Source: Chara braunii (lineage: Eukaryota; Streptophyta; Charophyceae; Charales; Characeae). From it: a stretch of 33,214 bases of DNA. The stretch covers positions 683,855 through 717,068 of the forward strand of contig BFEA01000046.1 in the NCBI GenBank assembly GCA_003427395.1, written 5' to 3'. This document shows positions 9,717 through 17,882 of the stretch, piece after piece (the first letter of the stretch is position 1; each line of letters opens with the position of its first letter). Under the pieces are notes generated by a model that did not search any database, was not told the DNA's origin, and worked only from the letters and a program-made list of their open reading frames with translations. A program made the position numbers and the translations under genes.

Positions 9717-10909
9717 TTTATCCTTGTCGAACTTTGTGAACTGTCTTAGGAAGTACTTGCTCATTATACGATCGGTCACCCCGAGGATGCGCAACGCTAT
9801 GAGAGTAAACTCTCTCAGGAAGTCATTGTACATTGCGAAGTCCTTTCTTTGCACAACGGCCAATTCTGCTTCCGTGGCCATTTTCTCGGCTGCCAAGTAC
9901 TTTCTCATCATCACGTCTCGGGCCTCCTTCCATGACCCACTTGTGGCGAAAATCGCCATTATGTCCCTCCCTAGGTTCAACGACACGTGTTGCCCTAAGT
10001 GCTCCATCTTCTCTTCCTCGCTCCACCTCAGGAGTGTCGCCTGGTTCTCATAATCTATCAGGAACTTAGTGATATTTGCTCCATCAAAAGTCAATTTCTT
10101 CTTGGCGTCGGCCAAGTACCCCTGATTTCTGCTTAACGCGCGAGTGAGGGATGACACGACTTTCCTAAGCCGTCCTTCGACCATTCCTGACCCTGCCGCC
10201 GGTCCGACCCCCAAATTTTCCTTGCTTGTGTCTGGTTTTCCTCTCGTCTTCGTCATCCCCTCCGGATCAAACCAACCCAGTACTCTCCCCCTTGGACTCC
10301 AGAGTCCCTCGCACCCCCTAGCGATTGTCGGGGTCACCAAAGGTCGGCTTGTGCCACTATCCAAGAGAGGCGGGTTGGTAGGTCTCTCTATGTCCCTTCT
10401 GGGAGAGTCTGCTTTTTCCTTCTCTTTCCTTATTGAGTCCCCCTGGGATCTTTGACCCAGTCCTTCCTCTGTTGTATGTCCGCGTCTTGGCTCCCTTTCC
10501 CTTGATTTGCCTCCTCTTCCTCCCGTACCCTTCCGTCAGTCGAGTTCCTCTCGCTCTCGTTCATTACTTCTTCTAGTAATTTTGCCCTGAATTCTGTCGT
10601 CGTCCTTTCTATCTCTGCCAGCCTCTTCCGCGTATCTGTCAGTCTTACCTTCTTATGTTCCGCGCCTTCCAGGTGCTGGCGTGTTGGACTGCCTTTGTCT
10701 CTAAACTCCTTAGTTTCCTGGGTTCCTCGTTTGCTTCCTCCGCCCTTCTTCGAGCTTCCACCAGGGACGATTTATTTGCTCCCTTCTCTAGGCCCTGGCG
10801 ACTTTGCTGACTCCCGGTCCCCTAAGGCGTCCTCTTTTCACTCTACATCTTCGTCTACACCCTGGTTCTCGTCGTCCTGCTGACTTCCGACACCCTCGCC
10901 CTTTGCCAT
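9681..10909 (-). pseudogene. Gag N-terminal and capsid-like region
   Basis: The likely start is ATG at 10907-10909 (protein begins MAKGEGVG), preceded by a pyrimidine tract and CAG. The first part is acidic, then Lys/Gly-rich, then a coiled-coil-like helix (VRLTDTRKRLAEIERTTTEF). Stops TGA 10838 and TAA 10772 interrupt it, and a C5 run at 10439-10443 marks a one-base shift into the long open frame that ends at 9681. That frame carries the capsid-like sequence LTFDGANITKFLIDYENQA, followed by a helical region ending in FLRQFTKFDKDKI, typical of Ty3-class Gag before the knuckle. The real gag thus starts about 545 bases upstream of the longest open frame. Confidence 0.75.
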
Positions 10910-11077
10910 TTTTTTCTTTCTCTAGCCCTGTATATGGAAGAAAAAAAAATTGTCACGACAGGTAGGTCTCAACCCTCAGGGTTCCCTTAGCCCCCAGATT
11001 CTTTTTCACCTACAATCTCCCTCTTTTCCTCTTGCCACATCATTTTCATGGTTTCCTCATTTACTACGAAACTCCAC
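10910..11077 (-). promoter_or_regulatory. gag leader with a candidate 3' splice site
   Basis: Reading on the minus strand, a run of nine T followed by CTTCCATATACAG (10928-10951) precedes the gag ATG by 18 bases. Polypyrimidine tract plus CAG is what a splice acceptor looks like. No donor was identified, so the function is inferred. Upstream of it are short frames without a motif. Confidence 0.35.
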
Positions 11078-11392
11078 TTATTCCTTCATACCGATTCTAA
11101 TGGCCCTGGCTGGTGATTTAGGTCTGCCTCTCCCCTGTTTCGAGGACGGCGCCCTCAATGTGGGTAACCTTTCCCACCCCTGTGGTTGACCCTCCTCCTT
11201 CTTTTGTTCGCCCCCGACGTTTTCTTCGCCCTTTTGGTCGCCGCGCTCATCCTCATCCTTCCTACCACACCCCTGGTTGAGAAAGGACTCCGACCGCTGC
11301 CTTTTTGTCGGTTCATTAGCCTTATCTTCGTCGTTCCCTTTGAAAGACCTTATCCCTGCGGCCTTTCCCGGCGTCTCGCTCACACCGGCTCC
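11078..11392 (-). CDS. small basic ORF with AT-hook-like motif, overlapping the end of paralog D
   Basis: An uninterrupted minus-strand frame of about 104 codons from after a stop at 11393 to a stop at 11078. No ATG lies near its start (the first in-frame candidate is GTG at 11381-11383), so it may be read as a shifted extension of paralog D, whose frame stops at 11380-11382. The protein is very hydrophilic (KRQRSE, EDERGDQKGEEN) and ends with KQGRGRPKSPARAIR; the RGRP core with flanking basic residues resembles an AT-hook, which binds the minor groove of AT-rich DNA. A single such core can occur by chance. I do not recognise the protein. Confidence 0.4.
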   Translation of the reverse strand, partial: GAGVSETPGKAAGIRSFKGNDEDKANEPTKRQRSESFLNQGCGRKDEDERGDQKGEENVGGEQKKEEGQPQGWERLPTLRAPSSKQGRGRPKSPARAIRIGMKE

Positions 11393-12165
11393 TCAGGCCT
11401 GTTTTCTTCGTCTGGCTCTTCGAACAACCTCGCCACTCCCGCAAGGTAGTTCTTCCCCATCTCAATTTCCCTAATGATTATAGGCTCATATTCCTCGAAG
11501 GATAGGCGAGGCGTCCCAAATATTAAAATCTCAATGAGCTCAAGCAGTTCGCGCGCCTGGTTTCCTCAAAACGGCCCGTACCTCACTGCCACGTCGTAAA
11601 ACATCCCTGTCGTTTGCGGCTGGAAGTGGTGGTTCCAGATTACGGTCGAACTCACCAACTCCCTTGCCCGAGAGAGACTTCCGAATATCAAGTCTATCAT
11701 GAACCGGGGCACCCGGAAGCGCAGGCCGGATGTCGGGGCCCTGAACTCTCGCCATTCACCTACTTCTACCCGCGTCCTTAAGCCCACGTTCCTTCTCCCC
11801 CTAACCTCGTGCCCTATCCGGTTTAGTTCCCTGGCCGCTCTCTGAAAAACCGGTAACAACCCATACCCCAGGACCAATTTCGTTCCCAACATCTATCACC
11901 CGGTCTCGGGGAGGTACATGATCCCGGTCATCCTGAGGTCGGTATACAGATCGTCCCCTAGCCCCCTATTAAATCTCATCCCACTCCAGAGGCATTCCAC
12001 CATCATGAAGGTCTGGTTTTGCCCCAAGATCACAACTCGTCATTCCACATCTATACCCCGGACCTCGTAGCTCGTCGGGAGCGACACTTCCCATCCATTG
12101 CCGAATTCCAAGGACGGCCACGGGTGCACGGGTCGCTGCGCCGTACGGACACGTCTCCTTGCCAT
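11380..12165 (-). pseudogene. paralog D of the four-copy family (broken)
   Basis: One frame of about 260 codons from ATG 12163-12165 (MARRR) to TGA 11380-11382, interrupted by TGA 12040, TGA 11896, TAG 11893 and TGA 11566. The boxes of the family continue through the stops in the same frame: EVSLPT near the start, a hydrophobic strand ending MMVECLW, GIMYLPETG, then EVG...FRVPRFMIDLIFGSLSR, YDVAVRYGPF, and the acidic end LFEEPDEENRPEEP. Comparison with copies A-C places the stops at 12040 and 11896 on conserved Trp positions (TGG to TGA) and the one at 11566 directly after the GPF box. It is closest to C (FMxDxxFGxxSR and GNxAREL are shared). A T-rich tract ending CTTGCAG lies just before the start (12170-12204). 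Confidence 0.7.
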
Positions 12166-12307
12166 TGCCCTGCAAGTTTCCCACACAGAAAAATAAGAAA
12201 AAATCTCTCTTTTTATTTTCCCCATATCCCCCCCCCCTTGATATCACAGCCATATTCTAGCTTCCTACCAATCTCCCCCTATCTTTCCTACCTCCTTCCC
12301 TGTGCCC

Positions 12308-13204
12308 CTATTCGTCCACCTCCTCGAATAGTCGGTAGACATCGTCCACATAGGTCAAGCCGCAGCCTATCTCGTGCCTAACCACCTCCCACAGAACTTC
12401 CTCAGCTATCGTGGGCACTCCTGGCCTGGTTGCTATGACAACATGTAGGATTCCCAACACCTCATATTCCTGGTCTTCTTTAAAAGGCCCCAACTCTAAG
12501 AAGGCTCGGTAATACTCTTGGCACACCGTCATGTCGCTAAAGTTTAGCCTACTCAAGGCTGCCACCGCCTGCTCAACACGCTCCGTCCCCCCCCAGCGGC
12601 CGAGTAGGAAGGGCGGCAAACTCATACGTACGTTTTCGTGGGGCAAGATGCAGGCCCCCACTTCGAGCACCCGATCGGTTGCCATCACATCGTCCCGTTC
12701 CGGATCTGCGAACGTGAATCCTTCCCTCCAGGTTACTTGCCACGCCCCATCGAACATCCGCACGGGGTCGCCACCGGCGGCCAAGGCTACCCCGAAGGTC
12801 CGCCACCCCTTTTCGGATAGGTACAGGGACCCCGTGGTGTGCACACGCCCTGGCAGATTCACGCTCACTCCCCCAAATTCCCCCCTTGCGCGCCATTCTA
12901 GTTCCACCACCAGGTACACCGTATCCTCTACGAGCTCTACCCCCACCCAATCCATCACCGGGTTGTGCACCCCACCCCTGGTTGGCATGGTAACTTCCAA
13001 CCTTCCTTTCGAGATCCGGGGCGGCTGAATTCCATGGGGCCGATCCTCCCAGAGCGTCCTTCGCCTGGCCATGTCGCGTCGCTTCCCGCTCCTGCTCCCT
13101 AACTGCTGCATCCAACATGATTTCACGTTTCTCCTTTTAGTCCTAGAACCCCCTCCCGCGCTCCGTAACTGTGCCTGTGCTATCCTTCTTCCTAACGCAC
13201 TCAT
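12308..13204 (-). CDS. paralog A of the four-copy family (intact), unknown function
   Basis: 298 codons from ATG 13204, or 254 from the internal ATG at 13070-13072, whose product begins MARRRTLW and aligns with the starts of the other copies; I prefer the internal start, though nothing excludes the longer form with its basic 44-residue leader. Boxes in order: LEVTMPT, DWVGVELVEDTVYLVVELEW (alternating hydrophobic, beta-like), GSLYLSEKGW, LAAGGDP...TWREGFTFA, VRMSLPPFLLGRWGG, YYRAFLELGPF, EVLGIL, and the C-terminal YVDDVYRLFEEVDE. There is no signal peptide, no membrane segment and no known catalytic motif. It shares DWVGVE, LAAG..P, YYR..L.LGPF with copy B, its closest relative. It starts 32 bases after B stops. 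Function is unknown; a structural or binding protein seems more likely than an enzyme. Confidence 0.65.
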   Translation of the reverse strand: MSALGRRIAQAQLRSAGGGSRTKRRNVKSCWMQQLGSRSGKRRDMARRRTLWEDRPHGIQPPRISKGRLEVTMPTRGGVHNPVMDWVGVELVEDTVYLVVELEWRARGEFGGVSVNLPGRVHTTGSLYLSEKGWRTFGVALAAGGDPVRMFDGAWQVTWREGFTFADPERDDVMATDRVLEVGACILPHENVRMSLPPFLLGRWGGTERVEQAVAALSRLNFSDMTVCQEYYRAFLELGPFKEDQEYEVLGILHVVIATRPGVPTIAEEVLWEVVRHEIGCGLTYVDDVYRLFEEVDE

Positions 13205-13236
13205 GCCCCTTTTTTATGATACCCCTAGACTTACAC

Positions 13237-13989
13237 CTACACCCAGACCCGTTCAAATAGCAGGAAAACATCTCCTACATATGAAGGCGTCGCGCCTACC
13301 TCTCGGTGGAGTATCGCCTCCTCGACCTCGTCCTCTATCGCGAGCCGGTCGTCCCTAAGGGCCTTCAGGATTTCGACCACTTCCATGGTGCGGTCCCCGT
13401 GGAAGGGCCCTAGTCGTAGCGAGGTTCTATAGTAGGCGTCCGCTAACCAGGTGAACCCCAGATCCACCTCACTCAACGAATCCGCTACCGTCCGGATGTG
13501 TTTGTATCCTTCGAACCAATTCGCCACGAAGTGTGGGACCCAAGTCTGAACCAACTGATACGGTAACCTAACCTTCTCCCATCCTCCCAGCACGATCCTG
13601 CTCCTTACTTCATCTCATCCTTCGTTCGCGAATTCGCAGCCCATTTCCCAGGTCAATCGCTCGGCCTCTCCTAGGATCCATGTCGGGTTCCACCCGGCGG
13701 CTAGGCAAACACAAAACAGGTGCCACCCCTCCTTCGACATGTATACGGTCCCAAGTGACTCCAAATCCCCCTCAGCTATCTCATCCCATACCTCACTTTC
13801 CCTGACCGGTTTCCATTCTCTCTCTACCCATAGAAAGGACATGGCGGTTACGACTTCTACCCCTACCCAGTCACAGGTCGTCCCTCTCCATTCGTTTCTC
13901 GTGGGCAGGACCATCTCCACTCCTTCCTCGAGCCACCTAGGTGTCCACCATGTAAACATCCGTTCCATCATGCGTTGTTCCCTTGCCAT
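13237..13989 (-). pseudogene. paralog B of the four-copy family (one stop)
   Basis: A frame of about 250 codons from ATG 13987-13989 (product begins MAREQRMM) to a stop at 13237, with a single TGA at 13615. The frame on both sides of the TGA is the same, and the family boxes run through: VEMVLPTRNEW, DWVGVEVV..MSFLWVEREW, GTVYMSKEGWHLF, LAAGWNPTW...LTWEMGCEFAN, then after the stop VRLPY...WVPHFV, YYRTSLRLGPF, EVVEIL and YVGDVFLLFERV. In the aligned A copy the stop position is Arg, so CGA to TGA by one transition would explain it. The start lies 22 bases inside the 3' end of copy C in another frame. A short direct repeat (TGGGTGGATTGGGG twice) precedes the start. Confidence 0.65.
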
Positions 13990-14903
13990 CCTTGATCCCC
14001 TGCACAGCCCCAATCCACCCATGCCATACAACCCCAATCCACCCATGCCTCAATCTTTATCCCCTCTTCCTCATCTGAGTCATCTTCGTCCTCCTCATAC
14101 CACATGTCTTGTACCCTTTCCAGAAACGTCTCCCCTATCGCGACATTTCTATATACTATCTTCAAATGCACGTCGCTCGGAACGAACAGTCCATCCGCAC
14201 TAAGATGGTTCAGTATCATGGCCAGCTCCCTTGCCCAATTCCCTTCAAACGGCCCCATTTCGACTGACAGATGGAAAAAGTCATGGCGGGCCCCTTGGTA
14301 CAGTCCCAAGCTTGCCATGGATTTGCATATCCGCACCAGCCTACTCCGGGTCCCGAAGACAGCGTCTACCATGAAGGGCGGCATGACACACCTCAGAGTT
14401 CTAAAGGGTTTCCGTACATTCCTTATATCCCCGAGTTCCACCCGCACGTCAATCTCTTCCATCACCATTTCCACCCGCTGGCACGCGGCCCACACCACTT
14501 CCCGCTCAGCCTCCTTGAACAACTTGTACGAGAGTACCCCTAAGGCAAGCTTCGAGTCTACAATCATGGCGTTCTCCTTTTCCTTGGACAAGTATACCCA
14601 TCCCCGGGCCTCCACGGTCCCCCGAAACTCTAAGTCCAGCAGGCTTGGCGCTAACCTCGTCAAACTAACCTTGGTCCACATTGTTTCGATCCATAGGAAG
14701 GCATCACTTTCGACCAGCATCACGGTTTGGTATACCGGCTCCAGGTCCGTCCAAGTTCCTTCTTCCGGCATCACAACCGACACCCCACCCTTTACGTCTA
14801 GCGGCATCTCTGGTCCGCCGGAGTAGGTTGGCGAGGACAACCACCGCACCATCTTGTCCTTCCCTAGTTGCCGAGTCATGCTTTTTTTCAAAAAAAACAC
14901 CAT
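13968..14903 (-). CDS. paralog C of the four-copy family (intact), unknown function
   Basis: 311 codons from ATG 14903, or 303 from ATG 14877-14879 (MTRQLGKD), which aligns better with the MAR starts of the other copies. Boxes: VSVVMPEEGTW, VYQTVMLVESDAFLWIETMW, GWVYLSKEKE, EAEREVVWAACQRVEM, VRVELGD, RCVMPPFMVDAVFGTRSRLV, FFHLSVEMGPF, ARELAMIL, and an acidic C-terminus (YEEDEDDSDEEE) followed by a tandem 8-residue repeat AWVDWGCM / AWVDWGCA. No membrane segment or known domain. It is first in the cluster; about 100 residues differ enough from A and B that it belongs to a separate branch with D. Its last bases overlap the start of B. Both intact copies suggest recent function or recent arrival. 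Confidence 0.65.
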   Translation of the reverse strand: MVFFLKKSMTRQLGKDKMVRWLSSPTYSGGPEMPLDVKGGVSVVMPEEGTWTDLEPVYQTVMLVESDAFLWIETMWTKVSLTRLAPSLLDLEFRGTVEARGWVYLSKEKENAMIVDSKLALGVLSYKLFKEAEREVVWAACQRVEMVMEEIDVRVELGDIRNVRKPFRTLRCVMPPFMVDAVFGTRSRLVRICKSMASLGLYQGARHDFFHLSVEMGPFEGNWARELAMILNHLSADGLFVPSDVHLKIVYRNVAIGETFLERVQDMWYEEDEDDSDEEEGIKIEAWVDWGCMAWVDWGCAGDQGWQGNNA

Positions 14904-15132
14904 CGGCCCTCGATTAGGTCAACCGTAGTCCTAAATGAGAATTGTTTCTGACCCCTCATCAAGGTCTCCCTAAATTTTCCCCTTTGCCCATATTCAAAGT
15001 ACCGTCGCCCTATCGCATCCAAAGTCGGTCACCATCCGCCGGCATTCCTTCTCCTCGTTCCTTTCCTTCCGACTCCTATCCTTGCTCTTTTCCATCTTCT
15101 CTCACTCGTGCGGACTTAGATAGGGGGCGAGA
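14904..15132. other. region upstream of the paralog cluster
   Basis: A promoter or 5' LTR for the minus-strand block would be expected here or further right. I see AAACAATTCTCATTTAG (acceptor-like) about 40 bases upstream of copy C on the minus strand but no clear TATA element. Confidence 0.25.
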
Positions 15133-15531
15133 ATGGACTTAAAAGGCTCGGCTCCTTCCCAACAATCTCAAGCAACTTTACAGAGGGAGGCACAAAAAAA
15201 AAAATCAGGCAATCCTCGCATACAGGCCGGTCATCTCCTCACCGGCCTCTTCCCAGAGTGGTTTCTCCACTGTTACTATCGGCAGAGTTTTATCCCGTAC
15301 CTCAAGCATAGCTCAACCGTTGCGAGCGCGGTACCCAGACTGCAGTGGGGGGACACCCTCACCTTCTTGCCCAGAATACCCCATCCCGTCTTGCCGCTCT
15401 TGTACACCCCCGTTGGCACCGGGGATTACCCCGCGTACTCGGTGGGGACAGAAATCAGCCGTCCGGGCATTCACATTCATCGGTCCGATAAGAATCAGTC
15501 TTTAACATGCAGTATCGCGAGAGGCTACTAA
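15133..15531 (+). CDS. hypothetical ORF, 132 codons
   Basis: Intact plus-strand ORF starting with ATG at 15133; the product begins MDLKGSAPSQQSQ and its second half is rich in aromatic residues, Pro and Thr (PEWFLHCYYRQS, YPAYSVGTEISRPG). It runs opposite to the retroelement and paralogs. No domain is recognised. The antisense strand also has a partly open frame over the same bases with two adjacent stops, so the strand is uncertain. It may be chance. Confidence 0.3.
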   Translation: MDLKGSAPSQQSQATLQREAQKKKSGNPRIQAGHLLTGLFPEWFLHCYYRQSFIPYLKHSSTVASAVPRLQWGDTLTFLPRIPHPVLPLLYTPVGTGDYPAYSVGTEISRPGIHIHRSDKNQSLTCSIARGY

Positions 15532-17727
15532 TCGCCTCCGAAGCTCCCTCTGGACCCCACATGCGATGGTCATCCCCCCCCGTCAACAGGTTAGGCCCCA
15601 CCGGAGGAGACGTTTCACATCCCGTCCGGGCAAAGCGCCGAACCAGGCTCGGACCCACCCGGGCGAGAATGTTACCAGTCAACCGGCGTGCCAACACCCG
15701 CCCAACGGTTCGGTAGCCTGAACTTGCACATGAAAGCCCGGCGGCCTACCCGAAGAAAATGACGTTTCACAACCCGCACCATCCGGTGCAGACCCACCCT
15801 TTCCTTCCGAAATGGCAGGACGCTCAATTTCCTATTCATGCAAACCACAAGTCCCAAGTGGGACACATATAATACAAGTGTCTTTCCCATGGTGCTCCCA
15901 GCGCTTCCTACCCATGCCTCACGTTTTTCTCTCGGGACCGTGTGTGCCACTCACCCCTAGTTGTCATACGTCGTGCCTGGTTCCTTTTCATGAGCATCTT
16001 CAAGGGTGAGCTAGTTTTCTTGGAGTCTAACAACTCCCTTATTTCCCCTCATCTTCACTTGCATGTCCGTTCATAGGGCGGGATTGTTCTTTCTCGATTA
16101 CCGTTTTGCTCATATGAGGTTCCTTCACGCATTTCAAGTGAAAGTGCAAGGAATCCACTGGGCTCCGAACAAGAGAGAAGAAGGCACCCATGTCGGTCGG
16201 ATCACTCCGCCGCGGGATTTTCATTAGAACCCGGCCTAGGCCGAGCACCAACCGCCTGCCAGGTAACCGGAGCCCTTCTTTCACACGAAGAAGAAGGGTC
16301 GACCTCCGGCTTGCCCAAGGCTTCCCCGGACTGGCGAACACCAGCACCAGAAGAAGAACGACTAGAGTCACCCCACAAGGCGGTGGCTAAATAAGTGCAC
16401 ATCACACATGTTATTCCTCAGGGTCTGGCCTTGCCATGCGCCCAGACGCCCTCAAATCTGATTCTCTCAAGGGAATAGAGCATACACAAGTCCTCGTTCC
16501 TTCTCTTGAGCTATGTTCGCGCACACGCGTCGGGCGCCCCCCTCAAGATCGTAAAGGTCAGTTTAACCCCATGTCCATCACCTCCACCATTTTTGTCGTG
16601 CTGAACCCCGGTAGACTTTCGAGACTTTGTCGACCCCCAGCGGGTCCCATTTGGCTCGACCCGCCCACACTCAAGCTCAGGGCACGGGTCATTCGTCCCG
16701 GGGCCACCCCCACCCAGTGCTTTGGTATGGATGGGGATAGGCCAATAGGGCGAGAGAGCTTGACATTGGGGATGTAGCTCAGCCCTTGATTTGGGTGGTA
16801 GCCTCGCTGGTCGGTTGTCGCAAGCGTAGATTCCCGATTCTCCGTTGTGTTCGCAAGCAATTGCTCCTTCCAATACTCAGGCAGTCCAAGGGGGGATTTA
16901 CTGGAGATTTTTCTTTATTTCGTGCATAGGCTAAGCATTATCCTTAGGCCACGCACCATTTCCCTAGTGTCGCAACAGATCTCTGGCATCATCGGGGCGC
17001 GGCCCTGCCGTCCTTCCCCTAGGCCGCTATCATTTCCCTTGTCTAGCCCGCGCATTCCATTCACAATACCAGTGAGGCCCTTAGTCTTTTCGGGCGCCAA
17101 TTTCGCACGCAACAACCAAAACATACTCATACCATACAAAGCCATACCCCTCTCTTCCCTTCCCTTTGCTCCCCTTTGGTCCTTCTCTAGTTCACTTATC
17201 CTCATCCCAATCCCGCTCAATTCGTCTCGAGCTACTCACCTGCACAATTCCCACACAAGCAAGGAACAACATCCATCCCCTTATTGGGGTCAACGCATCG
17301 CCCTTCCCGCAAGCCTAAGTCCTTCCCTTTTTCGTGGTTCTTTCACCCTTTTTCTTTCTTCCCCAGTCAAGCCATGCTCCTCCCTTAGTCATGCAGTCGG
17401 GGAAATGGTTAAGTCAACTGACCTTGCACAAAACTCGCACTTGTCTTCACCTTTCTTTTCAACGATTCCGCTTTTCCAAGTTTATAAGTTTTTTCACTTT
17501 GTTCCTTCTTGGTGGCGCAAGGGACCGGCTGCCCTCCCTTTTCCCTCTTTCTCCACCAAGTGAGGCTGCCTCTTTTCACCGTTCGCCCCCTGGCAATGTG
17601 ATAATGAGGGTGGGGGTTAGTCACGTGTCAAGAGGAAAAGACGGAGAGGGAAAGGGTGAGGTTACTTGGGGTACGCACGAAGGAGGATGTCGATGAAAGG
17701 AGATGGGGCGGACGGAGAGGAGATACA

Positions 17728-17730
<3 letters not shown>
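15532..17730. other. long unassigned region
   Basis: Several ORFs cover this span: minus 15455-15697 and 15672-15950, plus 16847-17563 (238 codons, Ser/Pro/Leu/Phe-rich) and minus 16915-17220 (101 codons, with ATG codons, charged). None has a recognisable motif; the 238-codon one follows the C/T-rich composition and has a codon-shadow look. A local repeat is visible: GACGTTTCACA..CCCG recurs at about 15609 and 15763, each followed by GACCCACCC. A tRNA-Ala-like 5' half is at 16768 (see rejected items). Confidence 0.4.

Positions 17731-17778
<48 letters not shown>
17731..17778. repeat. (GA)n microsatellite, about 24 units
   Basis: Uninterrupted GA dinucleotides, just left of the purine-rich 53-bp minisatellite. 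Confidence 0.97.
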
Positions 17779-17783
<5 letters not shown>

Positions 17784-17882
17784 CTAGGCCTAATCAAACT
17801 TTCTTCTTAATCGCCCGCCTACCCTACCCAAGACGCCCCATGCCCCTTAGTCGCCCTACTTGAGCATGATACACGGGTGCCA

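Larger units (their letters stand above)
3703..10909 (-). mobile_element. degenerate Ty3/Gypsy-type LTR retroelement, coding part
   Basis: The minus strand carries, in order, gag, a CCHC zinc knuckle, aspartic protease, reverse transcriptase (LIDLYSGYDQ, TPMGFTNA, YIDD), RNase H and integrase (D-35-E), followed by a third ORF. Protease-RT-RH-IN order identifies the Ty3/Gypsy (Metaviridae) class. The copy is dead: in-frame stops lie at 10838, 10772, 8447, 7243, 7066, 6973, 5931, 5232, 5169 and 4995, and frames shift near 10440, 9717, 9260, 8140, 7655, 7300, 6460 and 6415. Most stops are one transition away from Arg, Gln or Trp codons. No LTR pair, primer-binding site or target-site duplication was found, so true ends are unknown and may lie outside the given span. 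The whole upstream block at 11078-14903 has the same orientation. Confidence 0.9.

Noticed and set aside
10329-10342. TGGTGACCCCGAC on the minus strand, like a primer-binding site after a 5' LTR
   Set aside because: It lies inside the continuous gag frame, which extends upstream to the ATG at 10909, and no LTR-like end (CA) precedes it.
11566-13617. Reading in-frame TGA in copies B and D as Trp or selenocysteine (alternative code or recoding)
   Set aside because: Only two of the TGA positions align with Trp, TGG is used freely elsewhere in the same ORFs, TAG also occurs, and the neighbouring retroelement has ordinary decay.
16768-16845. GGGGATGTAGCTCAG, resembling the 5' half of a tRNA-Ala, with a possible complementary end near 16840
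   Set aside because: There is a 13-base insertion in the D-loop region, no clear anticodon stem and no good B box, so it is at best a tRNA relic.
16847-17563. 238-codon plus-strand ORF
   Set aside because: Ser/Pro/Leu/Phe-rich in a C/T-rich stretch, with no motif and a charged ORF antisense to it; not supported as a gene.
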